In this document: piece after piece, positions 16,056 to 25,690 of the stretch | Position numbering within the stretch: position 1 is the stretch's first letter | Layout of the letters: every line of letters begins with the position of its first letter | NCBI GenBank assembly: GCA_000223255.2 | Contig: AFUT01000008.1 | Coordinates: 186,001-250,000 of the forward strand | Source: Streptococcus infantis SK970 | GTDB taxonomy: Bacteria > Bacillota > Bacilli > Lactobacillales > Streptococcaceae | Direction of reading: 5' to 3' | DNA: 64,000 nt | Notes under the pieces: model-generated | Told to the model about the DNA's origin: nothing | Database searches by the model: none | Seen by the model: only the letters and a program-made list of their open reading frames with translations | Translations under genes and position numbers: made by a program

Positions 16056-16074
16056 GAGGCCAAGCCCACTTGCT
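16022..16074 (-). terminator. Long hairpin after the PAP2 gene
   Basis: On the minus strand AGCAAGTGG (16066-16074) pairs with CCACTTGCT (16022-16030), followed by T6. It would end the PAP2 transcript. The stem shares bases with the LytTR direct repeats, so terminator and operator are interleaved. Confidence 0.55.
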
Positions 16075-16081
16075 TTGCTTT

Positions 16082-16585
16082 TTACAAAATAAAGAAGAGA
16101 ATTCCCCAGAGGAGACCACAGACGTAGCCAACTAAAACATCCTTGGGATAATGAACACCACCTAAAACCCGCACAAAACCGAGAAAAGCTGATAAGACCA
16201 ACAAAACCAACCCCACAGGAAGATTTGCATGCAGGCAAGCCATGGAAATAATGGTTGCCGAAAAGACGTGGCGACTAGGCATTGAATTACCAGAACTGTC
16301 CTTGTCTAGTAGCGGGACAATTTCCCAAGTCTCATAAGGACGTGGTTGATTGATCCACTTACGAACTAGCGTCAATAGGACAAAGCCTAAAGCTGGAACT
16401 AAAATATAAGCAGAAAGTTCTTTCCCAACCCCTTTACTTACAAAGTTTGTCCCCAACAAGGTCAAGTAAGCTAAGGGCATCAGAACTGTCATCATGCGAT
16501 TAAAGACTCGCATCAGTTGCAATAATTGTGGATGTCGAAGAAGACTGGATTTCCTCTTCTCGTACCACTCTTGATAGTTTTTCAT
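16082..16585 (-). CDS. PAP2-family membrane phosphatase
   Basis: 167 aa with five to six membrane helices. The three acid-phosphatase signatures are present: KWINQPRP, SMPSRHVFSAT (PSRH) and RVLGGVHYPKDVLVG. Such enzymes dephosphorylate lipid phosphates such as undecaprenyl-PP or phosphatidylglycerol phosphate at the outer membrane face; the substrate here is not known. It is a single gene between two terminators, with no clear operon partner. Confidence 0.85.
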   Translation of the reverse strand: MKNYQEWYEKRKSSLLRHPQLLQLMRVFNRMMTVLMPLAYLTLLGTNFVSKGVGKELSAYILVPALGFVLLTLVRKWINQPRPYETWEIVPLLDKDSSGNSMPSRHVFSATIISMACLHANLPVGLVLLVLSAFLGFVRVLGGVHYPKDVLVGYVCGLLWGILFFIL

Positions 16586-16672
16586 CTGTTTTCTCGTTGT
16601 TTCTAGATTTTACACAAGAAGCCTGACAGAACGAGTCTGCTAGCATCTCCTACTCTAGTATAGTGCAGAAAA

Positions 16673-16692
16673 AGAAGGCCGTCAAGCCTTCT
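16673..16692 (-). terminator. Terminator of the ABC exporter operon
   Basis: On the minus strand AGAAGGC pairs with GCCTTCT (16686-16692 and 16673-16679), followed by TTTTTCT. It lies just after the second ABC half-transporter gene. Confidence 0.85.
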
Positions 16693-16697
16693 GAGAT

Positions 16698-18458
16698 TTA
16701 TTCTTCTGCTTCGTCTTCTGTAAATTGACTATTGTAGAGGTCTGCATAGAAACCACCCTGAGCCATAAGCTCTTCATGATTGCCTTGCTCGATGATGTTT
16801 CCTTCTTTCATGACCAGAATCAAGTCAGCATTGCGGATCGTTGATAAGCGGTGAGCGATGATAAAGGACGTCCGTCCCTCCATCAAACGGTCCATAGCCT
16901 TTTGAATCAACTCCTCCGTACGAGTATCGACTGAAGATGTCGCTTCATCCAGAATCAAGAGCGGAGCATCTTTGAGAAGGGCACGAGCAATGGTTAAGAG
17001 CTGTTTCTGTCCGACTGACAAGGTCACCGTATCATCCAAGACTGTATCGTAGCCATCTGGTAGAGTCATGATAAAGTGGTGGATTCCTACTGCTTTTGCT
17101 GCTTCAATCATTCGTTCATCACTAATCCCTGTTTGGTTGTAGATGAGATTATCACGAATGGTTCCTTCAAAGAGCCAAGTATCCTGCAAGACCATTGAAA
17201 AGGCATCGTGCACTTCTGAACGTTTCATCTTCTTGGTATCCACACCATCAATGCGAATGCTTCCTTTATCAATCTCATAGAACTTCATCAAAAGATTAAC
17301 AATAGTCGTCTTCCCAGCTCCAGTCGGTCCAACAATGGCAATCTTTTGCCCTGCATGAGCTGTCGCAGAAAAGTCATGAATGATGGTTCGCTCAGGTGTG
17401 TAACCAAAGGAAACTCGGTCAAAGACCACGTCACCCTTCATGTTGGTCAATTGTCTTTCCTTATGAGATTCGTCTTCCATCTCAGTTTCACTTAGAAATT
17501 CAAAGACACGTGTCATGGCTGCGCTAGCCTGTTGCAAGCTGGTAATCCCTTGAGCAATCTGTGATAAGGGTTGCGAGAAGGTACGAACATAAACCATAAA
17601 AGCTACGATAATCCCAATACTGATATGGCCTTCAAGAGCCAAGGCAGCACCGACGATGATCACCAAAACATAGCTAAAGTTTCCGACAAAGAACATAGCA
17701 GGCATCATGATACCAGAAATAAACTGAGATTTCCAGATACTATCATGTAGATTCTGGTTCAAGCCTGCGAATGTTTCTTTAGTGGTATCCACAGCGTTAT
17801 AGCTGGTCACCACATTGTGGCCAGAGTACATTTCTTCTACATAACCGTTTACGGCTGCTAGATTGTTTTGTTGGGCTTTAAAGTAACCCTGTGACTTAGC
17901 CATAATCACTGAAACCGCCGTAAATCCAACAAAGGTTGAAACAACGGTTACCAGTGCCAAAATCCAGTTCATACCAAACATAGTAATCAAAACAGCAATC
18001 AGTAAAAAGCTAGCTGAAAGAACTGTCCCAAGGCTTTGGTTAAGAGACTGAGCTGCTGTATCAACGTCATTAGTCACACGAGAAAGGGTGTCCCCTTGAG
18101 AATGACGGTCAAAGTATGCAAGAGGCAAGCGATTGATTTTCTCAGCAATAGCTGTCCGCAAGCGTTTTGAAAAATGTTGGATACTCGTTGAAAAAATATA
18201 GGCTTGCGTATAGTTTAGGATAATACCAATCACATATAGGATGACCAAAAAGCTAGCAATACTTGAGACAGCCTCTAGGTCAATCTCTGTCATTAAGCCA
18301 TCTGAGATTATGTTGGTAATTTCTTTGATCTTGGTTGGTCCATACACCGTAATGATGCTTGAACATATAGCAGCCACAACTGCGATTAGTAGGGGAAGTT
18401 GGAGACCTGCTAGAAAAGGTTTATATTGTTTCCATAAGGGCATTTTCTTATTTTCCAT
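16698..18458 (-). CDS. ABC exporter half-transporter (subunit 2)
   Basis: About 586 aa from ATG 18458 (MENKKMPLWKQYK), preceded by GGAGG; an upstream in-frame ATG at 18521 lies inside the preceding gene. It has an N-terminal six-helix membrane domain and a C-terminal nucleotide-binding domain with Walker A GPTGAGKTT, Walker B LLILDEAT and H-loop IIAHRLS. The signature is LSVGQ, not LSGGQ, while the catalytic Glu is kept. With the partner's Walker B Asp this gives one degenerate and one canonical ATP site, as in heterodimeric multidrug exporters (LmrCD, BmrCD, PatAB). The genes overlap by 11 bp. Confidence 0.92.
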   Translation of the reverse strand: MENKKMPLWKQYKPFLAGLQLPLLIAVVAAICSSIITVYGPTKIKEITNIISDGLMTEIDLEAVSSIASFLVILYVIGIILNYTQAYIFSTSIQHFSKRLRTAIAEKINRLPLAYFDRHSQGDTLSRVTNDVDTAAQSLNQSLGTVLSASFLLIAVLITMFGMNWILALVTVVSTFVGFTAVSVIMAKSQGYFKAQQNNLAAVNGYVEEMYSGHNVVTSYNAVDTTKETFAGLNQNLHDSIWKSQFISGIMMPAMFFVGNFSYVLVIIVGAALALEGHISIGIIVAFMVYVRTFSQPLSQIAQGITSLQQASAAMTRVFEFLSETEMEDESHKERQLTNMKGDVVFDRVSFGYTPERTIIHDFSATAHAGQKIAIVGPTGAGKTTIVNLLMKFYEIDKGSIRIDGVDTKKMKRSEVHDAFSMVLQDTWLFEGTIRDNLIYNQTGISDERMIEAAKAVGIHHFIMTLPDGYDTVLDDTVTLSVGQKQLLTIARALLKDAPLLILDEATSSVDTRTEELIQKAMDRLMEGRTSFIIAHRLSTIRNADLILVMKEGNIIEQGNHEELMAQGGFYADLYNSQFTEDEAEE

Positions 18459-20217
18459 GTTCCAATTCCTCCTTCGATAGTTGTGAATAGGCAATTTCTT
18501 GGTAAACTTCATTGCTTGCAAGAAGTTCCTTGTGGGTGCCTTGTCCCACGACTTTACCTTGATCCAAGACTAAGATTAGATCGGCGTCCATGATGGTTGA
18601 AATGCGTTGGGCAACGATCAACTTGGTCATAGACTGGGTTTTTTCAGCTAATACTTGGCGTAAGATACGGTCTGTCTTGTAGTCCAAGGCTGAGAATGAA
18701 TCATCAAAAATGAGAACCTCTGGTTTGCGAGCCAAGGCACGCGCAATGGCCAAACGTTGTCTTTGTCCTCCTGAGAAGTTGGTACCACCTTGGGCCACTT
18801 CGGAGTCTAGACCTGCTTCCTTGTCCTCGATAAAGCCTTTAGACTGGGCCAATTCAAGAGCTTGCCACATGGCAGTCTCACTTAGAGGAGTTTCTAAGCT
18901 CTCACCAAAGTCTAGATTACCTTTGACATCTCCTGAGAAGAGGACTGCTTTTTGTGGGATATAGCCGACTTTATTGCGTAGGTCTTTCAAATCATAATTC
19001 TGTACATTGATGCCGTCTACTAGAATTTCTCCATCTGAAACATCATAAAAACGAGGCAAGAGGTTCACAAGCGTCGATTTACCAGAACCAGTTGAACCGA
19101 TAAAGGCAACTGTTTGTCCTGCTTCTGCCTTGAAGCTGACATGCTCCACAACTGCTTCTGAGTTTTTAGAATAGCGGAAGGTGACATCACGGAATTCCAC
19201 TTGACCTTGAATAGATGAATCTGCCGTCTGTGGTTGACTAGGATTTTCAATAGAAGAATGCAAGTCTAGCACCTGATTGATACGTCCTGCAGAAACCAAG
19301 GTACGAGGAAGGACGAAAAAGAGAGCACTCATGAGCAAGAAGCCCATCACGACCTGCATGGCATAAGACATGAAGACCACCATATCACTAAAGAGTGGTA
19401 GACGGTCTGTCAGGCTAGCATCGTTGATGATATAGGCTCCAATCCAGTAGATAGCTAGACTCAAGCCACTCGAAATCGCCATCATAATAGGATTCATAAT
19501 CGCCATCAAACGGTTGACAAAGAGATTAAGACGAGTGACTTCCTCATTGGCTTCTTCGAATTTCTTGTCTTGATAATCCTCGGCATTATAAGCACGCACC
19601 ACTCGAATCCCTGTCAAACTTTCACGAGTAATACTATTGAGTTTATCTGTCAATTTTTGGATGACAGATTGTTTTGGAAAGGCCAGAGTCAGGAGAACAG
19701 TTGTCATCAAAACATTGACGATAACAGCGATTACTACTGCCCAGAGCCAGTACTCAGACTTCCCAAGGATTTTTCCAATGGCCCAGATAGCCATGATTGG
19801 TCCACGAGTGACCACCTGGAGTCCCATGGTAAAGAGCATCTGAACCTGCGTGATATCATTAGTCGTCCGAGTCAAGAGACTTGGGATTGAAAAACGTTTA
19901 ATCTCTGTCTGCGAGAAATCTAGAACACGATGAAAAATATCGCTTCGTAAATGAGTTGTGTAAGACGCTGCAACGCGAGCGGCAAAAAATCCAACAGTAA
20001 CGGATGAGAGAAAAGCAAGTAGAGACAAGCCTATCATCTTAATGGCTGGTGACCAAAGTGCACCCATATCCGTACCTGGAGTTCCAATCAATTCTGTAAT
20101 TTCTGAAATGTAAGTCGGTACTTCTAACTCTAGATAGACCGAGAAACAGGTAAAGAGGACAGTCAAGAGAATCATTCCCCACTCTTTTCCTGTGATACGT
20201 TTAGCGAGTTTCTTCAT
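18448..20217 (-). CDS. ABC exporter half-transporter (subunit 1)
   Basis: About 589 aa from ATG 20217 (MKKLAKRITGKEWG) with GGGAGGTAAGA directly upstream. Membrane domain, then Walker A GSTGSGKST, canonical signature FSGGQRQ, and Walker B LIFDDSFSALD, in which Asp replaces the usual catalytic Glu. It is the non-hydrolytic half of a heterodimeric exporter with the next gene. It overlaps the MarR gene by 17 bp, giving a regulator-transporter operon. Drug or peptide export is likely; the substrate is unknown. Confidence 0.92.
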   Translation of the reverse strand: MKKLAKRITGKEWGMILLTVLFTCFSVYLELEVPTYISEITELIGTPGTDMGALWSPAIKMIGLSLLAFLSSVTVGFFAARVAASYTTHLRSDIFHRVLDFSQTEIKRFSIPSLLTRTTNDITQVQMLFTMGLQVVTRGPIMAIWAIGKILGKSEYWLWAVVIAVIVNVLMTTVLLTLAFPKQSVIQKLTDKLNSITRESLTGIRVVRAYNAEDYQDKKFEEANEEVTRLNLFVNRLMAIMNPIMMAISSGLSLAIYWIGAYIINDASLTDRLPLFSDMVVFMSYAMQVVMGFLLMSALFFVLPRTLVSAGRINQVLDLHSSIENPSQPQTADSSIQGQVEFRDVTFRYSKNSEAVVEHVSFKAEAGQTVAFIGSTGSGKSTLVNLLPRFYDVSDGEILVDGINVQNYDLKDLRNKVGYIPQKAVLFSGDVKGNLDFGESLETPLSETAMWQALELAQSKGFIEDKEAGLDSEVAQGGTNFSGGQRQRLAIARALARKPEVLIFDDSFSALDYKTDRILRQVLAEKTQSMTKLIVAQRISTIMDADLILVLDQGKVVGQGTHKELLASNEVYQEIAYSQLSKEELEHGK

Positions 20218-20662
20218 TCTTACCTCCCATTTTCTCCACATTAGCCTGTAGTCGACCCATGACTTCTTCAAAAACAGCTAGTTTTTCCTCAGAAATTCCA
20301 TCAAGTAGACTACGGTCAATTCGATCAAAGAAAGACTTGATTGGCTTCATCTGAGAGCGTGATTTATCCGTCAATCGAACGTACTTGGCTCTCTTGTCAT
20401 TTGGACTCACTTCCAATTCCACCAAACCATTTTGTACCATACGCTTGACCAAATTACTAGCAACAGACTTGGTGATATTAAGTTCCCGCTCAATATCCTT
20501 GATTAACACCGCCTGTTCAGACTCTTCACGATAGTCTAAAAATCGTATGACTTGTCCCTGTGGTCCACCCATAAATTCAATTCCACAACGCTTGGCTTCC
20601 TTTTGTACCATCAAATGTACCTGGTGGCCAAAACGTTTAAAGACTAACATTGGCTTGTCCAT
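20201..20662 (-). CDS. MarR-family repressor of the ABC exporter operon
   Basis: 153 aa with a winged helix (REESEQAVLIKDIERELNITKSVASNLVKRMVQNGLVE, then SPNDKRAKYVRLT) as in MarR regulators. First gene of the exporter operon. Three GTTCTC/GAGAAC-like dyads flank its promoter, so autorepression with relief by a ligand is likely. Start ATG 20662 after GAAGGAGGCAATC. Confidence 0.9.
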   Translation of the reverse strand: MDKPMLVFKRFGHQVHLMVQKEAKRCGIEFMGGPQGQVIRFLDYREESEQAVLIKDIERELNITKSVASNLVKRMVQNGLVELEVSPNDKRAKYVRLTDKSRSQMKPIKSFFDRIDRSLLDGISEEKLAVFEEVMGRLQANVEKMGGKNEETR

Positions 20663-20687
20663 GATTGCCTCCTTCTAAATAAAATAG

Positions 20688-20771
20688 TTCTCAAGAGAAC
20701 CAATTGGTTTTCATGAGAACTATTTTATCATTTTCAAATGGATTGTCAAGAAAAAAGTTTCTATGAGAACT
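20688..20771 (-). promoter_or_regulatory. MarR promoter with three operator-like dyads
   Basis: Minus-strand -35 TTGACA (20745-20750) and -10 TAAAAT (20723-20728) are 16 bp apart. Dyads of the type GTTCTCaaGAGAAC occur at 20688-20701, 20708-20721 and 20758-20771. The first two lie downstream of or over -10 and the third upstream of -35. Binding of the adjacent MarR protein is inferred. Confidence 0.75.
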
Positions 20772-20869
20772 ATTTTATTTAAAATTGACATTAGCTCTTA
20801 TTTTATCTATAATAAACACTATCTTACACCGATAAGAATACTTCCTAATTAGAAATGAGAAACTCACAA

Positions 20870-21552
20870 ATGAAACAAAAAGAAGAAAAAATTTTAGGAA
20901 TCTTTGCCATTATCTTTGGCTCCCTGGCACTTCTTGGATCCTGGCTACCAATCATTAGCATACTAGCCTTTTTCTTTGCCATTATCGCTATAGCCCTAGG
21001 AGTTTTTGGTATCGGCCGTAATCTCAAAAATCGTAAAATATTGGCTATTATCGGAACGAGCCTAGGTATTCTATCTATTTTCCTTGTCTTAATGACGCAA
21101 GTATTACCTTCTGGTGTTTTTACTGACTTGGCTAAAAACTTTCGTCACCCCTACAGAAGTCTAACCTCTTTAACAGAAGATGAGGAATTTGGAAACTTAC
21201 CAGATTATAGATCAGATGAGGATAATGATGAAGAGGATACGGAAGATACCGATTCCTTCGCTTGGACCCAGGAGCAATTCGATGCTTTGATCGAAGGCGA
21301 CACCTCTAATCGAGGAAAAGGTGGCTCCAACTACAAAGATATCATCAGCAAGCATGGACTGCCAGATTCTGAAATCGAGTCAACTTCAGGAGACTATGAG
21401 ATTAAAAAATCTCCTATGTCTCACTCGGTTCTAATACTAAGACAGTTGTACTGACTTTCGTAAAACAGGAAAATGGTCAGTTTCTTCTTATCCGTAAATT
21501 TGCCCTAGGCTTGGATAGAATTGGTCAAACAGATGATGGAGTGAAAGTTTAA
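20870..21552 (+). CDS. DUF4190-like membrane protein with C-terminal domain, frameshifted as given
   Basis: Two N-terminal hydrophobic segments with small-residue patterns (ILGIFAIIFGSLALLGSW, then a second and third helix to about residue 80), an acidic linker (DEDNDEEDTEDTDSF), and a C-terminal domain like SmpA/BLIP-type small folds (YKDIISKHGLPDSEIESTSGDYEI). The uncorrected frame ends at 21454. One extra A in the run 21404-21409 gives KKISYVSLGSNTKTVVLTFVKQ... to TAA 21552, about 227 aa. The start at 20870 (MKQKEEK) is preferred over 20855, but neither ribosome site is strong. Function unknown. Confidence 0.6.
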
Positions 21553-21560
21553 TACAACTA

Positions 21561-21592
21561 AAAAGCGAACAGACTTAATGCTGCTCGCTTTT
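21561..21592. terminator. Bidirectional terminator
   Basis: AAAAGCGA (21561-21568) pairs with TCGCTTTT (21585-21592), with A- and T-runs on both sides. It separates the plus-strand membrane protein gene from yebC on the minus strand. Confidence 0.85.
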
Positions 21593-21595
21593 TTA

Positions 21596-22312
21596 TTAAA
21601 ATCCATCTACGTTTGTGTAGATTTTTTGTACGTCTTCGTCGTCTTCAAGTACGCTGTATAGTTTTTCGAATGTTTCTAAATCTTCACCTGATAACTCAAC
21701 TTCTGATTGAGGAATCATCTCAAGTTCTGTTACTTGGAATTCTTCGATACCAGATTCACGCAAAGCTACAATAGCTTTGTGAAGGTCAGTTGGAGCTGTG
21801 TAAACAGTGATTGTCCCTTCTTCTGCTTCTACATCATCCACGTCAACATCTGCTTCTAGCAAGAGTTCAAAGATAGCATCAGCATCATCACCTGCAAATA
21901 CGATAACACCCTTGTTGTCAAAGAGGTAAGATACTGAACCTGAAGCTCCCATGTTTCCACCGTTTTTACCAAAGGCAGCACGGACATTGGCAGCTGTACG
22001 GTTAACGTTTGAAGTCAAGGTATCCACGATGAGCATTGAACCATTTGGCCCAAAGCCTTCGTAACGTCCTTCTGTAAAGGTTTCGTCTGTATTTCCTTTA
22101 GCCTTATCCAAAGCCTTATCAATAACGTGTTTTGGCACTTGCGCTTGTTTAGCACGGTCGATAACGAATTTCAAAGCTGAGTTTGATTCTGGATCTGGAT
22201 CACCTTTTTTAGCTGCTACATAGATTTCTACACCAAATTTTGCATATACTTTAGAGTTAGCTCCATCTTTAGCCGTTTTCTTGGCTACGATATTGGCCCA
22301 TTTACGTCCCAT
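21596..22312 (-). CDS. yebC: YebC/PmpR-family regulator or translation factor
   Basis: 238 aa, full family length. Starts [21 protein letters not shown] and carries the family stretches [11 protein letters not shown] and acidic C-terminal segments. YebC proteins act as transcription regulators in some bacteria; in Firmicutes one paralogue (YebC2) has been linked to relief of ribosome stalling at proline motifs. Which role applies is not decided by the sequence. Single gene with its own terminator. Confidence 0.92.
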   Translation of the reverse strand: MGRKWANIVAKKTAKDGANSKVYAKFGVEIYVAAKKGDPDPESNSALKFVIDRAKQAQVPKHVIDKALDKAKGNTDETFTEGRYEGFGPNGSMLIVDTLTSNVNRTAANVRAAFGKNGGNMGASGSVSYLFDNKGVIVFAGDDADAIFELLLEADVDVDDVEAEEGTITVYTAPTDLHKAIVALRESGIEEFQVTELEMIPQSEVELSGEDLETFEKLYSVLEDDEDVQKIYTNVDGF

Positions 22313-22407
22313 TAGGAATCTCCTTTTTCACATTTTAATCTTTCTTATTATAACACAAGTCTATCCGATTTTCACTAGAGGAAATGGATTTTCTTTTGTA
22401 AACCAAA

Positions 22408-23778
22408 CTAAGATTGCCCACCGACTGCCAAGATTTTCTTGCCTTCTTTTATCCAAGGATGTTGGGAAAGTGAGAAGTAAAGTTGAACGGTCATAACAAG
22501 CCAGAGTAGCGGTTCACATAGGATAACTCCAGTATAACCTGACCAAGGAATAATCCAAGCCACGAAAATAATTTTCCCAAACAACTCGATAAAGCTAGAT
22601 ACGAGGGGCAAGAGTTTTTGACCGAGACCCTGCAAACTATTTCTATAGATCAATAAAAGGCTTAAAAATGGATAGAATACCGAACTAATACGCAGGTATA
22701 AAGTCCCGTTTTCAATCAGGTAGCCGTCTGTCGAACTTGCCAGGAAAGAAACTAGGCTAGGGCTTGCAAAAAAGAGGAACACACAAGCAAAGGTCGCCCA
22801 AGACATACTCAAATAACTCCCTATACGAAGACCTTGAACAATACGTTCTGGTCGTTTTGCCCCAAAGTTTTGAGAGATAAAAGTTGTCATGGAAGCTGAA
22901 ATAGCCGTCATTGGCAATAGGGCAAAGGCCATGATTCTACGCGCTGCCGTTTGGGCGCTGATAATCACTGCTCCAAAGCCATTAACAGAGGATTGCAGGA
23001 TGACGCTTCCGATAGAGACAATTGACCCCATCAAGCCCATGGCTAGACCTTGTTCCAAGAGATCCACATAAAGCTCCTTATTCCATTTGAAATGTTTGAG
23101 ACCTGGAAGAAGCTCCGGAACACTCTTGCGAATATAGAAATAGCAGAGAATAGCGGACAAACCTTGCGAGATGATGGTTGCGAGACCTGCAGACTGAACC
23201 CCCAACTGCAATTGTGTAATAAAATACAAATCTAGAATGACATTAACGATAGCTGAGAAAATCAGAAAAGCAAGTGCTGCAAGGCTGTCACCAATTGATC
23301 GTAGCAATCCTGCAAAGAGATTATAGGCAAAGCTAACTCCCACGCAACTAACAATCATAGAGATGTATTCATAAGATTGGGGGAGAATTTCTATAGGAGT
23401 TTCTAGGTACTGTAAGAGTGGATAAAGGCCGAAGAAACCCATCAGCATCACAAGACCACTAAGGATTGCACCTAAAATCCAAGTCGCTGCGACAGCTTCT
23501 TTAATTTTAGCAAAATTACGAGCACCGTAAAGACGGGCAATAACGACTCCCATCCCATTTCCGACTCCGAGAGCAAATCCAATAATCAAATCAAAAATAG
23601 CTGTCGTAGCTCCGACTGCCGCCAAGGAATTTGGTCCTAAAAAACGCCCAACAATTAAGATATCTGCTGTATTGTAGAGTTGCTGAAAGATATTGGATAG
23701 TAAAATTGGTAAAGCAAAACTAATCAGTGAAGGAAGGATAGGACCATGAATCAAGTCCACCGTTGATTTTTTATTCAT
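22408..23778 (-). CDS. MATE-family multidrug/Na+ antiporter
   Basis: 456 aa with 12 hydrophobic segments in two homologous halves. Starts MNKKSTVDLIHGPILPSLISFALPILLSNIFQQLYNTAD, a typical MATE opening (membrane insertion positioning). The family exports cationic drugs or metabolites with Na+ or H+. It is not adjacent to recA as dinF is in pneumococcus, since a GNAT gene lies between, so I do not name it dinF. Confidence 0.9.
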   Translation of the reverse strand: MNKKSTVDLIHGPILPSLISFALPILLSNIFQQLYNTADILIVGRFLGPNSLAAVGATTAIFDLIIGFALGVGNGMGVVIARLYGARNFAKIKEAVAATWILGAILSGLVMLMGFFGLYPLLQYLETPIEILPQSYEYISMIVSCVGVSFAYNLFAGLLRSIGDSLAALAFLIFSAIVNVILDLYFITQLQLGVQSAGLATIISQGLSAILCYFYIRKSVPELLPGLKHFKWNKELYVDLLEQGLAMGLMGSIVSIGSVILQSSVNGFGAVIISAQTAARRIMAFALLPMTAISASMTTFISQNFGAKRPERIVQGLRIGSYLSMSWATFACVFLFFASPSLVSFLASSTDGYLIENGTLYLRISSVFYPFLSLLLIYRNSLQGLGQKLLPLVSSFIELFGKIIFVAWIIPWSGYTGVILCEPLLWLVMTVQLYFSLSQHPWIKEGKKILAVGGQS

Positions 23779-23834
23779 AAGGGTATTATATCAGCTTTCT
23801 AGTAGAGGAACAAGGGAGTTTCCTTAAGAAAGCG

Positions 23835-23863
23835 TTGCCTAGATACAAACAATCTGGTATAAT
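23835..23863 (+). promoter_or_regulatory. Promoter of the GNAT gene
   Basis: -35 TTGCCT (23835-23840), 17-bp spacer, and -10 TATAAT (23858-23863) preceded by TGG (extended -10). It stands 23 bp upstream of the GNAT start codon with an AAAGGAGG ribosome site between. Confidence 0.8.
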
Positions 23864-23886
23864 CGTGACAGAAAAGGAGGTTAGGT

Positions 23887-24441
23887 ATGACCTTATCCAG
23901 CCAGTTAATTACAGATACATTTCCAGATCTTGAAAAAGTTGACCAATTAAACAAGGAAGCCTTTCCTGAAGAAGAACGTGTCTCTTTGGAAGAATTTTTA
24001 AGTTACCAGGATAGAGATGATGCCCACTTTTTCGCTTTTTATAACGAAGAAGAATTTGTCGGTTTTGCTTTTGCTGTTGCCAATCAAAAAGCTTTCTACA
24101 TTAGCTTCTTTGCCATTATGCCCCACCTCCGTAGCCATGGATACGGGAGAGAAATCATTGAAAAACTCATTGATTTTTACCAGCGTACCATGATTCTTGA
24201 AGTGGAGCGATTGGACGAAGACTGTGACAATCTCGAACAACGAAAGGCCCGCATGGACTTCTACTTACAAAATGGTTTCAAAACAGCCAATGCTTTTTTA
24301 GAGTATGAGGGCCTTAGTTTTGAAATTCTCTATCGTGGTGACCACTTTGACGAAGAAGCCTATCGTAATATCTTTCAAAAATTGCAAGACGAGAATTACT
24401 TCGACTTCCACATCGAATACCGTCGTTTTAGTGAACACTAG
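23887..24441 (+). CDS. GNAT-family acetyltransferase
   Basis: 184 aa. The acetyl-CoA binding segment is recognisable (FFAIMPHLRSHGYGREIIEKL), within an N-acetyltransferase fold from about residue 10 to 150. The substrate is unknown. It is monocistronic, with a strong promoter upstream and a strong terminator shared with recA on the other strand. Confidence 0.85.
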   Translation: MTLSSQLITDTFPDLEKVDQLNKEAFPEEERVSLEEFLSYQDRDDAHFFAFYNEEEFVGFAFAVANQKAFYISFFAIMPHLRSHGYGREIIEKLIDFYQRTMILEVERLDEDCDNLEQRKARMDFYLQNGFKTANAFLEYEGLSFEILYRGDHFDEEAYRNIFQKLQDENYFDFHIEYRRFSEH

Positions 24442-24457
24442 TCAACACAAAATAAAA

Positions 24458-24482
24458 AAAGTAGCAGTTTTTCTGCTACTTT
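24458..24482. terminator. Bidirectional terminator between GNAT gene and recA
   Basis: AAAGTAGCAG TTTTT CTGCTACTTT, a 10-bp perfect stem with A-rich and T-rich flanks, serving both converging genes. Confidence 0.92.
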
Positions 24483-24488
24483 TATTTT

Positions 24489-25636
24489 TTATTCTTCAAT
24501 TTCGATTTCAAGAGCATCGCCCAAATCAAGAGTTACTTCTTTGTTAGAGTCCGTATCAGCTGCTGAAGTTGCTTTAGAACCTTCTTCCTCTTCGATCAAA
24601 CCATATTGAACACGAACTTGGTGGTCAATTTCATCAAAGATTTCTGGGTGATCTGCCAAGTATTTCTTAGCATTTTCAGAACCTTGTCCAATTTTTTCAC
24701 CCTTGTATGAGTACCAAGCACCTGCTTTTTGGATGATATCCAAATCACTAGCAATCTTCAAGAGTTCACCAGTTCTAGAAATACCTTCTCCGTACATGAT
24801 TTCAACAAGAGCTTCCTTGAACGGTGGAGCAACCTTGTTTTTCACAACTTTAATCTTAGTTTCTTTACCGACGTTAGTATCTTTTTGATCGCCAGTTCCC
24901 TTGATTTGTGTGCTTCCACGAACGTCTAAACGAACTGAAGCGTAGAATTTAAGGGCACGTCCACCAGGAGTTGTTTCTGGATTGCCAAACATAACTCCAA
25001 CTTTTTCACGCAACTGGTTGATGAAGATCGCGATTGTCTTAGTCTTGTTGATAGAAGCCCCAAGTTTACGCATAGCTTGGCTCATCATACGAGCTTGAAG
25101 ACCAACGTGGCTATCTCCGATATCCCCGTCGATTTCTGCACGAGGTACAAGAGCTGCAACCGAGTCAATAACGACAAGATCAACTGCACCTGAGTCAATC
25201 AATTTTCCTGCAATTTCAAGACCTTGTTCACCTGAGTCTGGTTGTGACAAGAGCAATTCATCAATGTTCACTCCAAGTGCCGCTGCATAAGCTGGATCAA
25301 GAGCATGCTCCGCATCGATAAAGGCTGCGATTCCACCTTCTTTTTGCGCTTGTGCTACAGCGTGAAGGGCTACTGTTGTCTTACCTGATGATTCTGGACC
25401 GTAGATTTCAATGATACGTCCCTTTGGATAACCACCTGAACCAAGTGCAATATCAAGCGCCAAAGAGCCTGAACTCATTACTTGCACTTTTTGTTCTGCG
25501 CGTTCACCTAAACGCATGATTGAACCCTTACCGAAGTCTTTTTCAATCAATTTAAGGGCATCATTCAAAGCTTTTTCACGATCAGCTCCAAACTTTTTTC
25601 CAATTTCATCTAATTTTTTGTTGGTTTTTTCGCCAT
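24489..25636 (-). CDS. recA: Recombinase RecA, N-terminal frameshift as given
   Basis: Homologous recombination and SOS/competence recombinase. Walker [11 protein letters not shown]2-type segment [21 protein letters not shown], and an acidic C-terminus ([13 protein letters not shown]). The track of coding sequence from [15 protein letters not shown] lacks the usual N-terminus. It is found upstream: ATG 25636 opens MAKKPT, and one extra A in the run 25614-25619 restores [18 protein letters not shown] and joins the main frame (382 aa). A natural null recA in an otherwise intact operon is unlikely, so a sequence error is the better reading. Co-transcribed with cinA, 54 bp upstream. Confidence 0.95.
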
Positions 25637-25690
25637 TTTGTTCTCCTATATTTTAATGATTCTAAGAACCTTCTTCTATTATATCAAAAG

